Shown here in pieces: positions 31,803-38,624 of a stretch of DNA of 43,041 bases. The DNA comes from Patescibacteria group bacterium (GTDB lineage Bacteria > Patescibacteriota > Patescibacteriia > Patescibacteriales > GWC2-42-12). Numbering within the stretch: position 1 is the stretch's first letter; each line of letters starts with the position of its first letter. The DNA lies in contig JAQVNC010000001.1 of the NCBI GenBank assembly GCA_028703305.1, positions 120,791-163,831 of the forward strand, read 5' to 3'. Below the pieces are notes generated by a model. It saw only the letters and a list, made by a program, of their open reading frames with translations, did not search any database and was not told the DNA's origin. Both the position numbers and the translations under genes were made by a program.

Positions 31803-32152
31803 ATAATCGAGTAAAATTAAAACAGGGCGACCTGTGTCTTTTTAATCTTAACCCCAGTACCGGCCATGAGTTTAATGGTAAGAGACCGGCCGTAGTAGTC
31901 CAATCAGACCGGCAGATACGAAGGTCAAGTTTGGTAACCGTTATTCCGCTAACTTCTAATTTAGGTAATCGCGTAGATGATGACATTGTCATAGCTAGCG
32001 ATGATAAAAATAAACTTATTTCAGATTCGGTAATTAAGGTATATGATATAATCTCGCTTGATTATCAAAGATTTATAAATAAAATAGGCCGAGTTGATAG
32101 TGATATATTAGCAAGTATAAAAAAGTATTTAAAAAAACATTTTGAGATTTGA
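31799..32152 (+). CDS. MazF/PemK-family endoribonuclease toxin
   Basis: 117 residues. KQGDLCLFNLNPSTGHEFNGKRPAVVVQSD (8-37) is the MazF core, with catalytic R29 in GKRP and T52 in VIPLTSN, both present. MazF toxins cut single-stranded RNA at short sequences. Its start codon overlaps the stop of the LexA-like gene (ATGA), so translation is coupled. No MazE-like, PemI-like or other small antitoxin gene is adjacent; the only partner is the S24 regulator. The length is normal for MazF. Frame is intact, so some neutralising partner must exist. Confidence 0.9.
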   Translation: MNNRVKLKQGDLCLFNLNPSTGHEFNGKRPAVVVQSDRQIRRSSLVTVIPLTSNLGNRVDDDIVIASDDKNKLISDSVIKVYDIISLDYQRFINKIGRVDSDILASIKKYLKKHFEI

Positions 32153-32179
32153 TATTAGGTTATTGCTATTGTTAATAAT

Positions 32180-32992
32180 ATGGGTGAAAATTTATTTGAA
32201 AAAATTAAGCGGATTGATAATAATGGCAAAGAATATTGGTCATCGCGAGATTTGGCTAAAGCCTTGGAATACACGGATTATCGCAAGTTTTTAAATGTTA
32301 TTAATAAGGCAGAAATTGCATGTGAAAACAGCGGAGAGGTTATCCACAACCATTTTGTCCATATGGACGAAATGGTTGATATCGGCTCCGGAGCAAAAAG
32401 GACGATTGATACGATTTATCTTTCACGCTACGCATGCTATTTGATAATGCAAAATTCTGATCCCACAAAAGTAGTAGTCGCCAAAGGCCAGACTTATTTT
32501 GCCATTCAGACTCGCCGGCAAGAAAAGACTGATAATCTGGTTGAAGATAATAAAAGGGTATTTTTAAGGGAAGAAATGAAAAAGCATAATAAGAGTTTAA
32601 CGCAAGCGGCCTCAATGGCCGGAGTGGAAAATTACGCGATTTTCCAAAATTACGGTTATAAAGGATTGTATGGCGGCCTTAACATGCAGGATATTCATGG
32701 CCGCAAAAACCTTAAGAAATCACAACATATTCTTGACCATATGGGTAGCGAGGAGTTGGCGGCAAATTTGTTCCGCGCCACGCAAGCAGACGCCAAGATA
32801 AGAAGGGATAATATAAAAGGAGAAACCAGCGCAAATCTGGCGCATTATGATGTCGGACAAAAAGTTAGAAACACTATTAATAGTTTAGGCGGCAATATGC
32901 CCGAGGATTTGCCAACGCATGATGGCATTAGCAAAGCGCATACGCGCGTAAAGAAAGCCGAAAAAGTAAGGAGAATAAAAAGTGCTAAATAG
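32180..32992 (+). CDS. dinD: DinD-like damage-inducible protein with BRO-N domain
   Basis: 270 residues. The N-terminal half (EYWSSRDLAKALEYTDYRKFLNVINKAEIACENSG) is a BRO-N DNA-binding domain, and the pattern HNHFVHMDEMVDIGSGAKRTIDTIYLSRYACYLIMQNSDPTK...GQTYFAIQTRRQE is that of E. coli DinD, a LexA-controlled protein that modulates RecA. The C-terminal part (LYGGLNMQDIHGRKNLKKSQHILDHMGSEELAANLFRATQADAKIRRD) also matches. It starts 28 bases after the MazF-like stop, so it is likely in the same transcript. A damage-inducible partner next to a LexA-fold regulator supports an SOS-type response. Confidence 0.9.
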   Translation: MGENLFEKIKRIDNNGKEYWSSRDLAKALEYTDYRKFLNVINKAEIACENSGEVIHNHFVHMDEMVDIGSGAKRTIDTIYLSRYACYLIMQNSDPTKVVVAKGQTYFAIQTRRQEKTDNLVEDNKRVFLREEMKKHNKSLTQAASMAGVENYAIFQNYGYKGLYGGLNMQDIHGRKNLKKSQHILDHMGSEELAANLFRATQADAKIRRDNIKGETSANLAHYDVGQKVRNTINSLGGNMPEDLPTHDGISKAHTRVKKAEKVRRIKSAK

Positions 32993-33027
32993 TTTATGGT
33001 GCAGATTTTAGAGTAGAAATAAGAAAT

Positions 33028-33085
33028 CCTGGATTCCCGCTTTCGTCCGCCTCGGCTCGCACCGACGCGAGACGGGCGGGAATGA
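33028..33085. repeat. Family B repeat with a second palindrome inserted
   Basis: CCTGGATTCCCGCTTTCG...CGGGAATGAC is family B, but the central loop carries an extra TCCGCCTCGGCTCGCACCG-type palindrome ending CGGGCGG. It looks like one repeat nested in another. Confidence 0.55.
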
Positions 33086-33094
33086 CATATATAT

Positions 33095-33121
33095 AAACAC
33101 CGCTCCGGCCGCGGTGTTTTT
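33095..33121 (+). terminator. Terminator downstream of dinD
   Basis: AAACACCGC-TCCGGCC-GCGGTGTTTTT. Confidence 0.85.
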
Positions 33122-33126
33122 CGTAT

Positions 33127-33153
33127 AAAAAAATCAGCGCTTGAGGCGCTGAT
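33127..33153 (-). terminator. Terminator of the minus-strand frameshifted gene
   Basis: On the minus strand ATCAGCGC-CTCAA-GCGCTGAT is followed by a run of T. It lies 13 bases beyond the stop at 33166. Confidence 0.75.
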
Positions 33154-33165
33154 GTAAAGCATAAA

Positions 33166-33710
33166 TTATTTTAACTCCTTAAGACACTCCTTGGTTATCT
33201 CGGCCATGGGTTTGAATTTTTGGCTCATGTGATAAGCGACAACCGTGCCGGTTTGGCCGTAATAATTAAAGTACATACTCCTCCCTATCGCCTCGTAGTC
33301 TCCCATCTTCATGCACCTAATCTGGCCCCTTTTTGGGAAAACGGCGCAGATTAGAAAACAGATGTCAGCTCCTTGCTTTAAGGCTTTCGGTTTGTCTTCG
33401 GTTTCAGACTTTATGAAATAATCAACCGCGTACCAGCTTTCGGGGGGGTATTGCCGATGTCCGTCAACAGGCCGGCGATGTAGGTGCCGCAGAGAAAAAA
33501 ATCTACTCCGATGTTTTTGCTTGTTAAAATAACATCGGCAAGCCTGCTTTCAAAAAGGCGCTTTAAGCCAGCAAAATTCATTACCATAACAGCTTCTTTA
33601 ATCTCCTCCCGTTTTTCCCGCAGAATCGTTGCCATTTTCAGCAACTCAGTTAGATTATCTGCCTGTGATTTTTTCCTTGTGAAAGTGCTTAGATCAATTA
33701 TCTTACTCAT
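33166..33710 (-). pseudogene. Unknown protein gene interrupted by a frameshift at a C7 run
   Basis: From ATG 33710 (AAAGGAGG well placed upstream) the frame reads MSKIIDLSTFTRKKSQADNL... to FLCGTYIAGLLTDIGNTP and reaches CCCCCCC at 33442-33448. In that frame it soon stops at 33411. One frame away the reading continues ESWYAVDYFIKSETEDKPKA, KQGADICFLICAVFPKRGQI, SMYFNYYGQTGTVVAYHMSQ and KPMAEITKECLKELK to TAA at 33166. One added base gives 181 residues. The second half has normal codons and a proper stop. I do not recognise the family. Loss, sequencing error, or slippage-based switching at the homopolymer are possible. Strong Shine-Dalgarno use resembles the island genes at 2674-4848. Confidence 0.8.
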
Positions 33711-33749
33711 GGCATTCCTCCTTTCAGCAGTTTAGTAACATTAATACAA

Positions 33750-33778
33750 ATAGTACTCCGTCTAGTGAAGTTTGTAAA
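33750..33778 (-). promoter_or_regulatory. Promoter of the minus-strand frameshifted gene
   Basis: Minus strand TTTACA (33773-33778), 17-base spacer, TACTAT (33750-33755). It is divergent from and adjacent to the ruvB promoter. Confidence 0.6.
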
Positions 33779-33779
33779 G

Positions 33780-33808
33780 TTGAAATATTAGTATATAAAT
33801 GTTAAATT
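33780..33808 (+). promoter_or_regulatory. Promoter of ruvB, leaderless
   Basis: TTGAAA 33780-33785, 17-base spacer, TAAATT 33803-33808, ATG 6 bases later. Shares AAAGTTGAAATATTAG with the promoter at 27785. Confidence 0.6.
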
Positions 33809-33814
33809 GAATAC

Positions 33815-34828
33815 ATGACAGACACTAACGATCGCGTCATCGCCCCTGAAGAGGCGGCTGATGATAAAACCCTTGATTTAACTCTGCGCCCGAAGAAATT
33901 AAGCGAATTCGTGGGCCAGGATAACATTAAGAAAAATCTGCGGATTTTTCTTGGCGCCGCCCAGGGTCGGAATGAAGCCATTGAGCATGTTTTATTATAC
34001 GGTTCTCCCGGGCTGGGTAAAACCACTTTGGCGCATGTTATCGCCAATGAACTCAACGCCAATATCCGGGTAACTTCCGGACCGGCCATTGAAAAATCCG
34101 GCGATTTGGCCGCGATTTTAACTAACCTTAACGCGGGCGATATTTTATTTATTGATGAGATTCACCGGCTTAATAAAACCATTGAAGAAATTCTTTATCC
34201 GGCCATGGAAGATTATGCTTTGGATATTATTATTGGTAAAGGACCGTCGGCCAGAACTTTGCGCTTGGATTTGCCGCGCTTTACTATTATCGGCGCTACT
34301 ACGAAAATTAGCCTGCTGTCCTCACCTCTGCGCGATCGCTTCGGCATGACTTATCATTTGGACTTTTACCAGAATTTGGATATTAAAAAAATTATTGAAC
34401 GAAGCGCGCGGATTCTGAACATCAGCCTGCCGGCCGAGCCGGCCGAGGAAATCGCCAAGCGTTCGCGCCGCACGCCCAGAGTAGCTAATAGGTTATTAAA
34501 ACGGGTGCGCGATTATTGCCAGGTTGAAGGCGACGGCCGCTTAAATCTTAACCATTGCCTGGAAGCGTTTAATTTATTGGAAGTTGACGAGTTGGGGCTT
34601 GATTGGATTGACCGGAAAATTTTAGAAGTTATTATTGATAAATTTAATGGCGGCCCGGTCGGGCTGTCCGCCATCGCCGCTAGTACGGCCGAAGATATCG
34701 CCACGGTTGAAGAAGTCTACGAGCCGTATTTAATGCAGCTTGGCTTTTTAGACCGGACGCCTCGCGGCCGCGTGGCCACGGATACGGCTTATAAGCATTT
34801 AGGCAGGAAAAAAAGCGGGGCAGAGTAA
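33815..34828 (+). CDS. ruvB: Holliday junction branch-migration helicase RuvB
   Basis: AAA+ motor that drives branch migration with RuvA at recombination junctions. The 337 residues are standard: [12 protein letters not shown] (24-35), Walker A GSPGLGKT (63-70), Walker B LFIDEIH (111-117), GATTK sensor 1, LRDRFG with the Arg finger, and a C-terminal winged-helix domain with [12 protein letters not shown] and [12 protein letters not shown]. The start is supported by the promoter 6 bases upstream. ruvA and ruvC are not in the window. Followed after a family A half repeat by two membrane proteins and queA; ruvB-queA proximity is common in bacteria. Confidence 0.98.
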   Translation: MTDTNDRVIAPEEAADDKTLDLTLRPKKLSEFVGQDNIKKNLRIFLGAAQGRNEAIEHVLLYGSPGLGKTTLAHVIANELNANIRVTSGPAIEKSGDLAAILTNLNAGDILFIDEIHRLNKTIEEILYPAMEDYALDIIIGKGPSARTLRLDLPRFTIIGATTKISLLSSPLRDRFGMTYHLDFYQNLDIKKIIERSARILNISLPAEPAEEIAKRSRRTPRVANRLLKRVRDYCQVEGDGRLNLNHCLEAFNLLEVDELGLDWIDRKILEVIIDKFNGGPVGLSAIAASTAEDIATVEEVYEPYLMQLGFLDRTPRGRVATDTAYKHLGRKKSGAE

Positions 34829-34860
34829 AATAATTTAATTATTAATTTAGCAAATAGTCC

Positions 34861-34903
34861 GTGAGATTGCCGCGTCGCCCGATTACGGGCTCCTCGCAAT
34901 GAC
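34861..34903. repeat. Family A repeat, half copy
   Basis: GTGAGATTGCCGCGTCGCCC to CTCCTCGCAATGAC, the right half of the family, between ruvB and the next gene. Confidence 0.75.
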
Positions 34904-34914
34904 AGATAAATCAT

Positions 34915-35175
34915 ATGACCATACCTTTATACGCATTTTTGTTTCTATATTTATTGTTTGTTTTAATTTGGCTGATTTTCAGCTTGATCGCGCTTTATCA
35001 TATGATAAGATACGGCCAAATTAATTTTATAACTTTTATAACCACTTTCGCTTACCTGGTCGGCGCGGCCTTGATTTTATTTTTTTCTTATGAATATCTA
35101 AGCCAAATTGATTGGAGCGTCGGCTTAACGGTTATGCAAGGCGGCGCTGAAATTTTTGGCACCAGTAATTTTTAA
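34915..35175 (+). CDS. Small two-helix membrane protein
   Basis: 86 residues with two hydrophobic segments (LYAFLFLYLLFVLIWLIFSLIALYHMI, about 5-31, and FITFITTFAYLVGAALILFFSYEYL, about 38-62) and a short polar tail. The family is not recognised. It begins 11 bases after the family A half repeat and is followed closely by the PH-domain gene, with which it is probably co-transcribed; the two may act together at the membrane. Confidence 0.65.
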   Translation: MTIPLYAFLFLYLLFVLIWLIFSLIALYHMIRYGQINFITFITTFAYLVGAALILFFSYEYLSQIDWSVGLTVMQGGAEIFGTSNF

Positions 35176-35215
35176 AAGCCTTAAAACTTTTTCCCGCGAG
35201 GGGATGATAAATATT

Positions 35216-35752
35216 ATGCTAAAATATCGCTTGCCCGGCGCTATGCCCGGCGAAAAAATTATAAAAATTATCAGAAAAGACGGTTTTGTTTTTTTCAGTA
35301 AATTTATTCTAGTGCTCCTTTTGACCGGTTTGCCCGCTTTAGTCGGTTTTATCATGCTTAATATTTATCCCAATTGGCTTAACGGCGAAATTTCTTATCC
35401 CTTAATCGCTTTGGCGGTTAGCGGCTACGTTTTATTCATTTGGCTGTTTTTGTTTTTTTCTTTCATAGATTATTATCTGGATGTCTGGCTTATTACCAAT
35501 GAAAGGATTATTGATATCAGGCAGGAAGGCTTTTTTTCGCGCGTCGTCTCCGAATTAAAGCTTTTTCAGATCCAAGATGTCACCAGCGAACTTAAAGGCG
35601 CTTTAAAATTTATTTTTAAATACGGCGACGTTTATGTGCAAACCGCGGCCGAAACGCAGAGATTTATGTTTAGGCAAATTCCTCATCCGGAAGGGATCAG
35701 GGATATTATAATTAAATTGGCCGAGGAAAATAAAAAAATACATGCGGCTTAA
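35216..35752 (+). CDS. Bacterial PH-domain (bPH2/YdbS-like) membrane protein
   Basis: 178 residues from ATG 35216, chosen because GAGGGG lies about 11 bases upstream and MLKYRLPGAMPGEKIIKIIRKD is the usual opening of this group; ATG 35204 is an alternative, and an upstream ATG at 35156 would overlap the preceding gene. Two membrane helices (about 26-50 and 62-84) precede a PH-like domain: YYLDVWLITNERIIDIRQEGFFSRVVSEL (86-114) and FQIQDVTSELKGALKFIFKYGDVYVQTA, the characteristic L-T-N-x-R-I-I...I-Q-D-V pattern. It overlaps queA by 11 bases. The function of such proteins is poorly known, possibly membrane stress. Confidence 0.85.
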   Translation: MLKYRLPGAMPGEKIIKIIRKDGFVFFSKFILVLLLTGLPALVGFIMLNIYPNWLNGEISYPLIALAVSGYVLFIWLFLFFSFIDYYLDVWLITNERIIDIRQEGFFSRVVSELKLFQIQDVTSELKGALKFIFKYGDVYVQTAAETQRFMFRQIPHPEGIRDIIIKLAEENKKIHAA

Positions 35753-36809
35753 AGATTTTGATTATTATCTGCCGAAAAATTTAATCGCGCAAAAACCCTT
35801 GAGCCCGCGAGACAAGTCGCGGCTTTTATTATTGGCCAAAAAAACCGGTAAAATTGAGCATAAGCATTTCTATAACATTGTTGATTATTTTAATAAAGGC
35901 GATGTTTTGGTTTTAAATAATACTAAGGTTATGGCGGCCAGGCTGATTGGCCAGCGGGCGGAAACCGGCGGGAAAGTGGAAGTATTTTTATTGAAAAAGA
36001 TAAAGCCCGGCGTTTGGCAATGCCTAATCGGCGGACACAAAAGAAAAGAGAATTTGCAGGTTGAATTCAGCCAAGGGCTTAAAGCAAAAATTTTAAAAAA
36101 TAATTTAGATGGAACCTGGAGCGTTGAATTTAATCGCACCGGCGAGGCTTTTATGAAGCTTATAGAAAAAATCGGGCGAGTGCCGCTGCCGCCGTATATT
36201 AAATCCTCCTCCGCCAAGGCTTCGGAGGACAAGGCTAACTATCAAACTGTCTATGCTGATGATAAAAAAATCGGTTCGGTGGCCGCGCCCACGGCCGGCT
36301 TTCATTTCACGCCAGGGCTTATGAAAAAACTGAAAAATAAAGGCGTGCAATTTGAATGTGTGACTTTGCAGGTCGGGCTAGGCACGTTCGCGCCGGTAAA
36401 AGTTGATGATATCACCGAACATAAGATGCATGCGGAATATGTGGAAGTAAATAAAATAACTATGAGAAATATTATTAAAGCTAAACAAGAAGGCAGGCGA
36501 GTTATTGCCGTAGGGACTACTAGCGCAAGAACCTTGGAAAGCGTTTTTAATAAAAAGGAGTTACGAGATTATAAGGGCTGGACCGATATTTTTATTTACC
36601 CGGGCTATAAATTTAAAATCATTGACGGTTTGATAACTAATTTTCATTTACCCAAATCAACGCTCATAATGCTTGTCTCCGCCTTCGCTAAAGCTTCGGC
36701 GGACAAGTCGGCGCTTGCCGGCAGGAATAAAATATTTAAAGCTTACGAGGAAGCGATTAAGAAAAAATACCGTTTCTTTAGCTATGGCGATGCCATGCTG
36801 ATTGCGTGA
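35742..36809 (+). CDS. queA: S-adenosylmethionine:tRNA ribosyltransferase-isomerase
   Basis: QueA transfers and isomerises the ribosyl part of SAM to preQ1 in tRNA, making epoxyqueuosine. 355 residues with MRLKDFDYYLPKNLIAQKPL (start), DVLVLNNTKVMAARL (54-68), GRVPLPPYI (145-153), AAPTAGFHFT (181-190), TLQVGLGTFAPVKVDDITEHKMHAEY (208-233), AVGTTSARTLES (256-267) and LITNFHLPKSTLIMLVSAFA (297-316). Two insertions, KSSSAKASEDKANYQ (about 154-168) and FAKASADKSALAGRNK (about 315-330), are encoded by dispersed palindromes (see repeats at 36208 and 36671), replacing short surface loops. The rest of the frame is intact, so the enzyme is probably active. Confidence 0.96.
   Translation: MRLKDFDYYLPKNLIAQKPLSPRDKSRLLLLAKKTGKIEHKHFYNIVDYFNKGDVLVLNNTKVMAARLIGQRAETGGKVEVFLLKKIKPGVWQCLIGGHKRKENLQVEFSQGLKAKILKNNLDGTWSVEFNRTGEAFMKLIEKIGRVPLPPYIKSSSAKASEDKANYQTVYADDKKIGSVAAPTAGFHFTPGLMKKLKNKGVQFECVTLQVGLGTFAPVKVDDITEHKMHAEYVEVNKITMRNIIKAKQEGRRVIAVGTTSARTLESVFNKKELRDYKGWTDIFIYPGYKFKIIDGLITNFHLPKSTLIMLVSAFAKASADKSALAGRNKIFKAYEEAIKKKYRFFSYGDAMLIA
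36208..36233. repeat. Family C palindrome inside queA, copy 1
   Basis: CCTCCG...CGGAGG hairpin followed by ACAAG; it encodes SSAKASEDKA in frame. The same AGCT/GGCTT-CGG-GGACAAG signature occurs in the 23S inserts. Confidence 0.7.
36671..36707. repeat. Family C palindrome inside queA, copy 2
   Basis: CTTGTCTCCGCC pairs (with a 2-base bulge) with GGCGGACAAG around TTCGCTAAAGCTTC; encodes SAFAKASADKS in frame. Confidence 0.7.
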
Positions 36810-36948
36810 TGCTCCGCAATCTTGACTTCGCGTTAATTTTTAGGTTATAATTAGATTAATTAATAACTAACAGAATCATGAATAATGAATTATGAATCAT
36901 GTAAATCCAAATTCTTAATTCATAATTCTTAATTCGTAATTCATTCCT

Positions 36949-37149
36949 ATGTCCGTACCAGCCAAACGAAGGTCTAGAAGCGAAGCCCGCCGCGGCCGCT
37001 CGCACCAAGCCTTAAAAAAAGTGAAATTAAACAAATGCCCGAAATGCGGTAAAGCCGTCTTGCCTCATACCGCCTGCAAATTCTGCGGATCTTATAAAGG
37101 CAAGCAGGTTTTGAAAATAAAAAGCAAGATTAAGAAAGAAAAGAAATAA
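36949..37149 (+). CDS. rpmF: 50S ribosomal protein L32
   Basis: 66 residues: MSVPAKRRSRSEARRGRSHQ start and a zinc-finger pattern C30-x2-C33...C43-x2-C46 (CPKCGKAVLPHTACKFCGSY). A typical zinc-binding L32. The basic C-terminal tail KIKSKIKKEKK is normal. It is preceded by an AT-rich stretch (36876-36948) with repeated ATTCATAATTC/GAATTATGAAT-like inverted units, and followed by copy B of the two-hairpin element. Confidence 0.95.
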   Translation: MSVPAKRRSRSEARRGRSHQALKKVKLNKCPKCGKAVLPHTACKFCGSYKGKQVLKIKSKIKKEKK

Positions 37150-37159
37150 AAAAACCTTT

Positions 37160-37261
37160 GAAAACTTTTTTTAAAAAAGTTTTCAATACTTTCAAAAATA
37201 TATTGTATCAGATAAAATTTTATAGCGGGCAAAGCCCTACGGCCATAAAATTTTATCTGAT
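37160..37261 (+). ncRNA. Two-hairpin covarying element, copy B
   Basis: Hairpin 1: GAAAACTTTTT / AAAAAGTTTTC, 11 bp with a 3-base loop (37160-37184). Linker AATACTTTCAAAAATATA. Hairpin 2: 37207-37223 with 37245-37261, a perfect 17-bp stem, and the same 21-base loop as copy A (37224-37244). It lies between rpmF and nusB, ending 14 bases before the nusB ATG. Confidence 0.7.
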
Positions 37262-37275
37262 TAATTGAAGAGTTT

Positions 37276-37752
37276 ATGTCCAATAGACATTTAGCCAGAA
37301 CGATTGCCATGCAAACTCTGTTTTCTTGGGATTTTAATGATAAGCAAGAAAAAGATTTAAATGGTTTGATTGAACAGAATTTTAAGCAGTTCGCGCCAAA
37401 GTTTAACGACCACGGGTTTGTTAAAAGCATAATTAACGGCGTGATAAAGCATGAAGCGGAAATTGACGGCTATATTACCAAGTATGCCACCGAGTGGCCG
37501 CTGGATCAGATTACCATCGTAGACAGAAATATCCTACGTATCGGCGTTTACGAGTTGATTTTTGACCAGGATATACCTTCAAAAGTAGCCATTAACGAAG
37601 CCATTGAAATCGCCAAAACTTTTGGCGGCGAATCGTCCGGCAAGTTCGTTAACGGCGTTTTGGGCGCGATTTATAAAGACGTGGCCGGAACTCTTAAAAA
37701 AGCGGAAAAGCCCCATGCCGAAATTTTAGAAGAGCCAATTAATAATCAATAA
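37276..37752 (+). CDS. nusB: Transcription antitermination factor NusB
   Basis: All-helical RNA-binding protein that with S10 binds boxA in rRNA leaders and prevents early termination. The 158 residues have the N-terminal [18 protein letters not shown] (3-20) and the C-terminal signature [21 protein letters not shown]...[32 protein letters not shown]. It is encoded 2.2 kb before a boxA-like sequence at 39956 in front of the 23S gene. The tail after 135 is slightly extended and charged. No Shine-Dalgarno is clear. Confidence 0.95.
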   Translation: MSNRHLARTIAMQTLFSWDFNDKQEKDLNGLIEQNFKQFAPKFNDHGFVKSIINGVIKHEAEIDGYITKYATEWPLDQITIVDRNILRIGVYELIFDQDIPSKVAINEAIEIAKTFGGESSGKFVNGVLGAIYKDVAGTLKKAEKPHAEILEEPINNQ

Positions 37753-37770
37753 GCGATTAAATAAATTTTT

Positions 37771-37895
37771 GTCATTGCGAGCTTCTGAAAGAAGCGAAGC
37801 AATCTTACGAATGAGACGTTTAAAATAAAGTGGTAATTTTTGTGATATGTAATTATACGTGAGATTGCTTCGTCGCTATCACTCCTCGCAATGAC
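37771..37895. repeat. Family A repeat, full copy
   Basis: GTCATTGCGAGCTTCTGAAA to CACTCCTCGCAATGAC, in the nusB-rnc gap; the left half matches the copy at 7463. Confidence 0.85.
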
Positions 37896-37904
37896 GGCGA
37901 ATGT

Positions 37905-38597
37905 ATGAAAGATTTTTCAAAGCTGGAAGAATTAATGGATGTTAAATTTAAAAATGTTGACCTGCTAAAGCAAGCGGTCGTGCACCGGTCGTATTTAAAT
38001 GAGCATCCTGATTTTGAGCTCTCCCATAACGAACGCCTGGAATTTCTGGGCGACGCGGTTCTGGAAATTATCGTTACGGAAATTTTATTCCATGATTTTA
38101 TGGAGACGCCGGAAGGCGATCTGACAAACTGGCGGGCCAGCTTGGTAAATTACCGGATGCTGGCCGTAATCGCCAACGAACTCGGCGTTGATAAGTATTT
38201 ATATCTATCCAAAGGGGAATCAAAAGATAAAAATTCAAAGGCGCGGCAAATTATTTTAGCCAATGCCATGGAAGCGATAATCGGCGCGATCTATTTAGAT
38301 CAGGGAATTAAGCCGGCAAAAAAATTCGTTAAAGCCTTCATAATTTCCAAACTGGACAATATTTTAAAAAATAAGCTTTATCTTGACCCCAAATCAAAAT
38401 TTCAAGAAAAAGCCCAGGAAATTTACGGCGTGACCCCGCACTATAAAGTTTTAAGCGAGTCCGGCCCGGATCATGCCAAAGAATTTATCGTCGGTCTTTA
38501 TCTAAATAATGAGCTTATATCCCAAGGCAAAGGCACTTCAAAACAAGAAGCCCAGGTTGATGCCGCTTCACAGGGGCTTATAAATAAAGGCTGGTAA
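37905..38597 (+). CDS. rnc: Ribonuclease III
   Basis: Double-strand-specific RNase that processes rRNA precursors and structured RNAs. The 230 residues comprise the catalytic domain with HNERLEFLGDAVLE (41-54; E43, D50) and NAMEAIIGAIYLD (120-132; E123), and a C-terminal dsRNA-binding domain (about 157-228: DPKSKFQEKAQEIYGVTPHYKVLSESGPDHAKEF, GKGTSKQEAQVDAASQGL). Complete. Its likely targets include the long hairpins inserted in the 23S gene 3 kb away and the many palindromic transcripts. A full family A repeat separates it from nusB. Confidence 0.97.
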   Translation: MKDFSKLEELMDVKFKNVDLLKQAVVHRSYLNEHPDFELSHNERLEFLGDAVLEIIVTEILFHDFMETPEGDLTNWRASLVNYRMLAVIANELGVDKYLYLSKGESKDKNSKARQIILANAMEAIIGAIYLDQGIKPAKKFVKAFIISKLDNILKNKLYLDPKSKFQEKAQEIYGVTPHYKVLSESGPDHAKEFIVGLYLNNELISQGKGTSKQEAQVDAASQGLINKGW

Positions 38598-38610
38598 TTT
38601 ATAACTTAAA

Positions 38611-38616
38611 TAATTT
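38611..38616 (+). promoter_or_regulatory. Weak -10-like box before pilT
   Basis: TAATTT ends 8 bases before ATG 38625, the spacing of the leaderless group, but the box is weak. Confidence 0.3.
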
Positions 38617-38624
38617 TCAATCAT

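Noticed and set aside
370-37895. Family A repeats as a CRISPR array
   Set aside because: Copies are dispersed over the window, are not regularly spaced, and have no spacers or cas genes.
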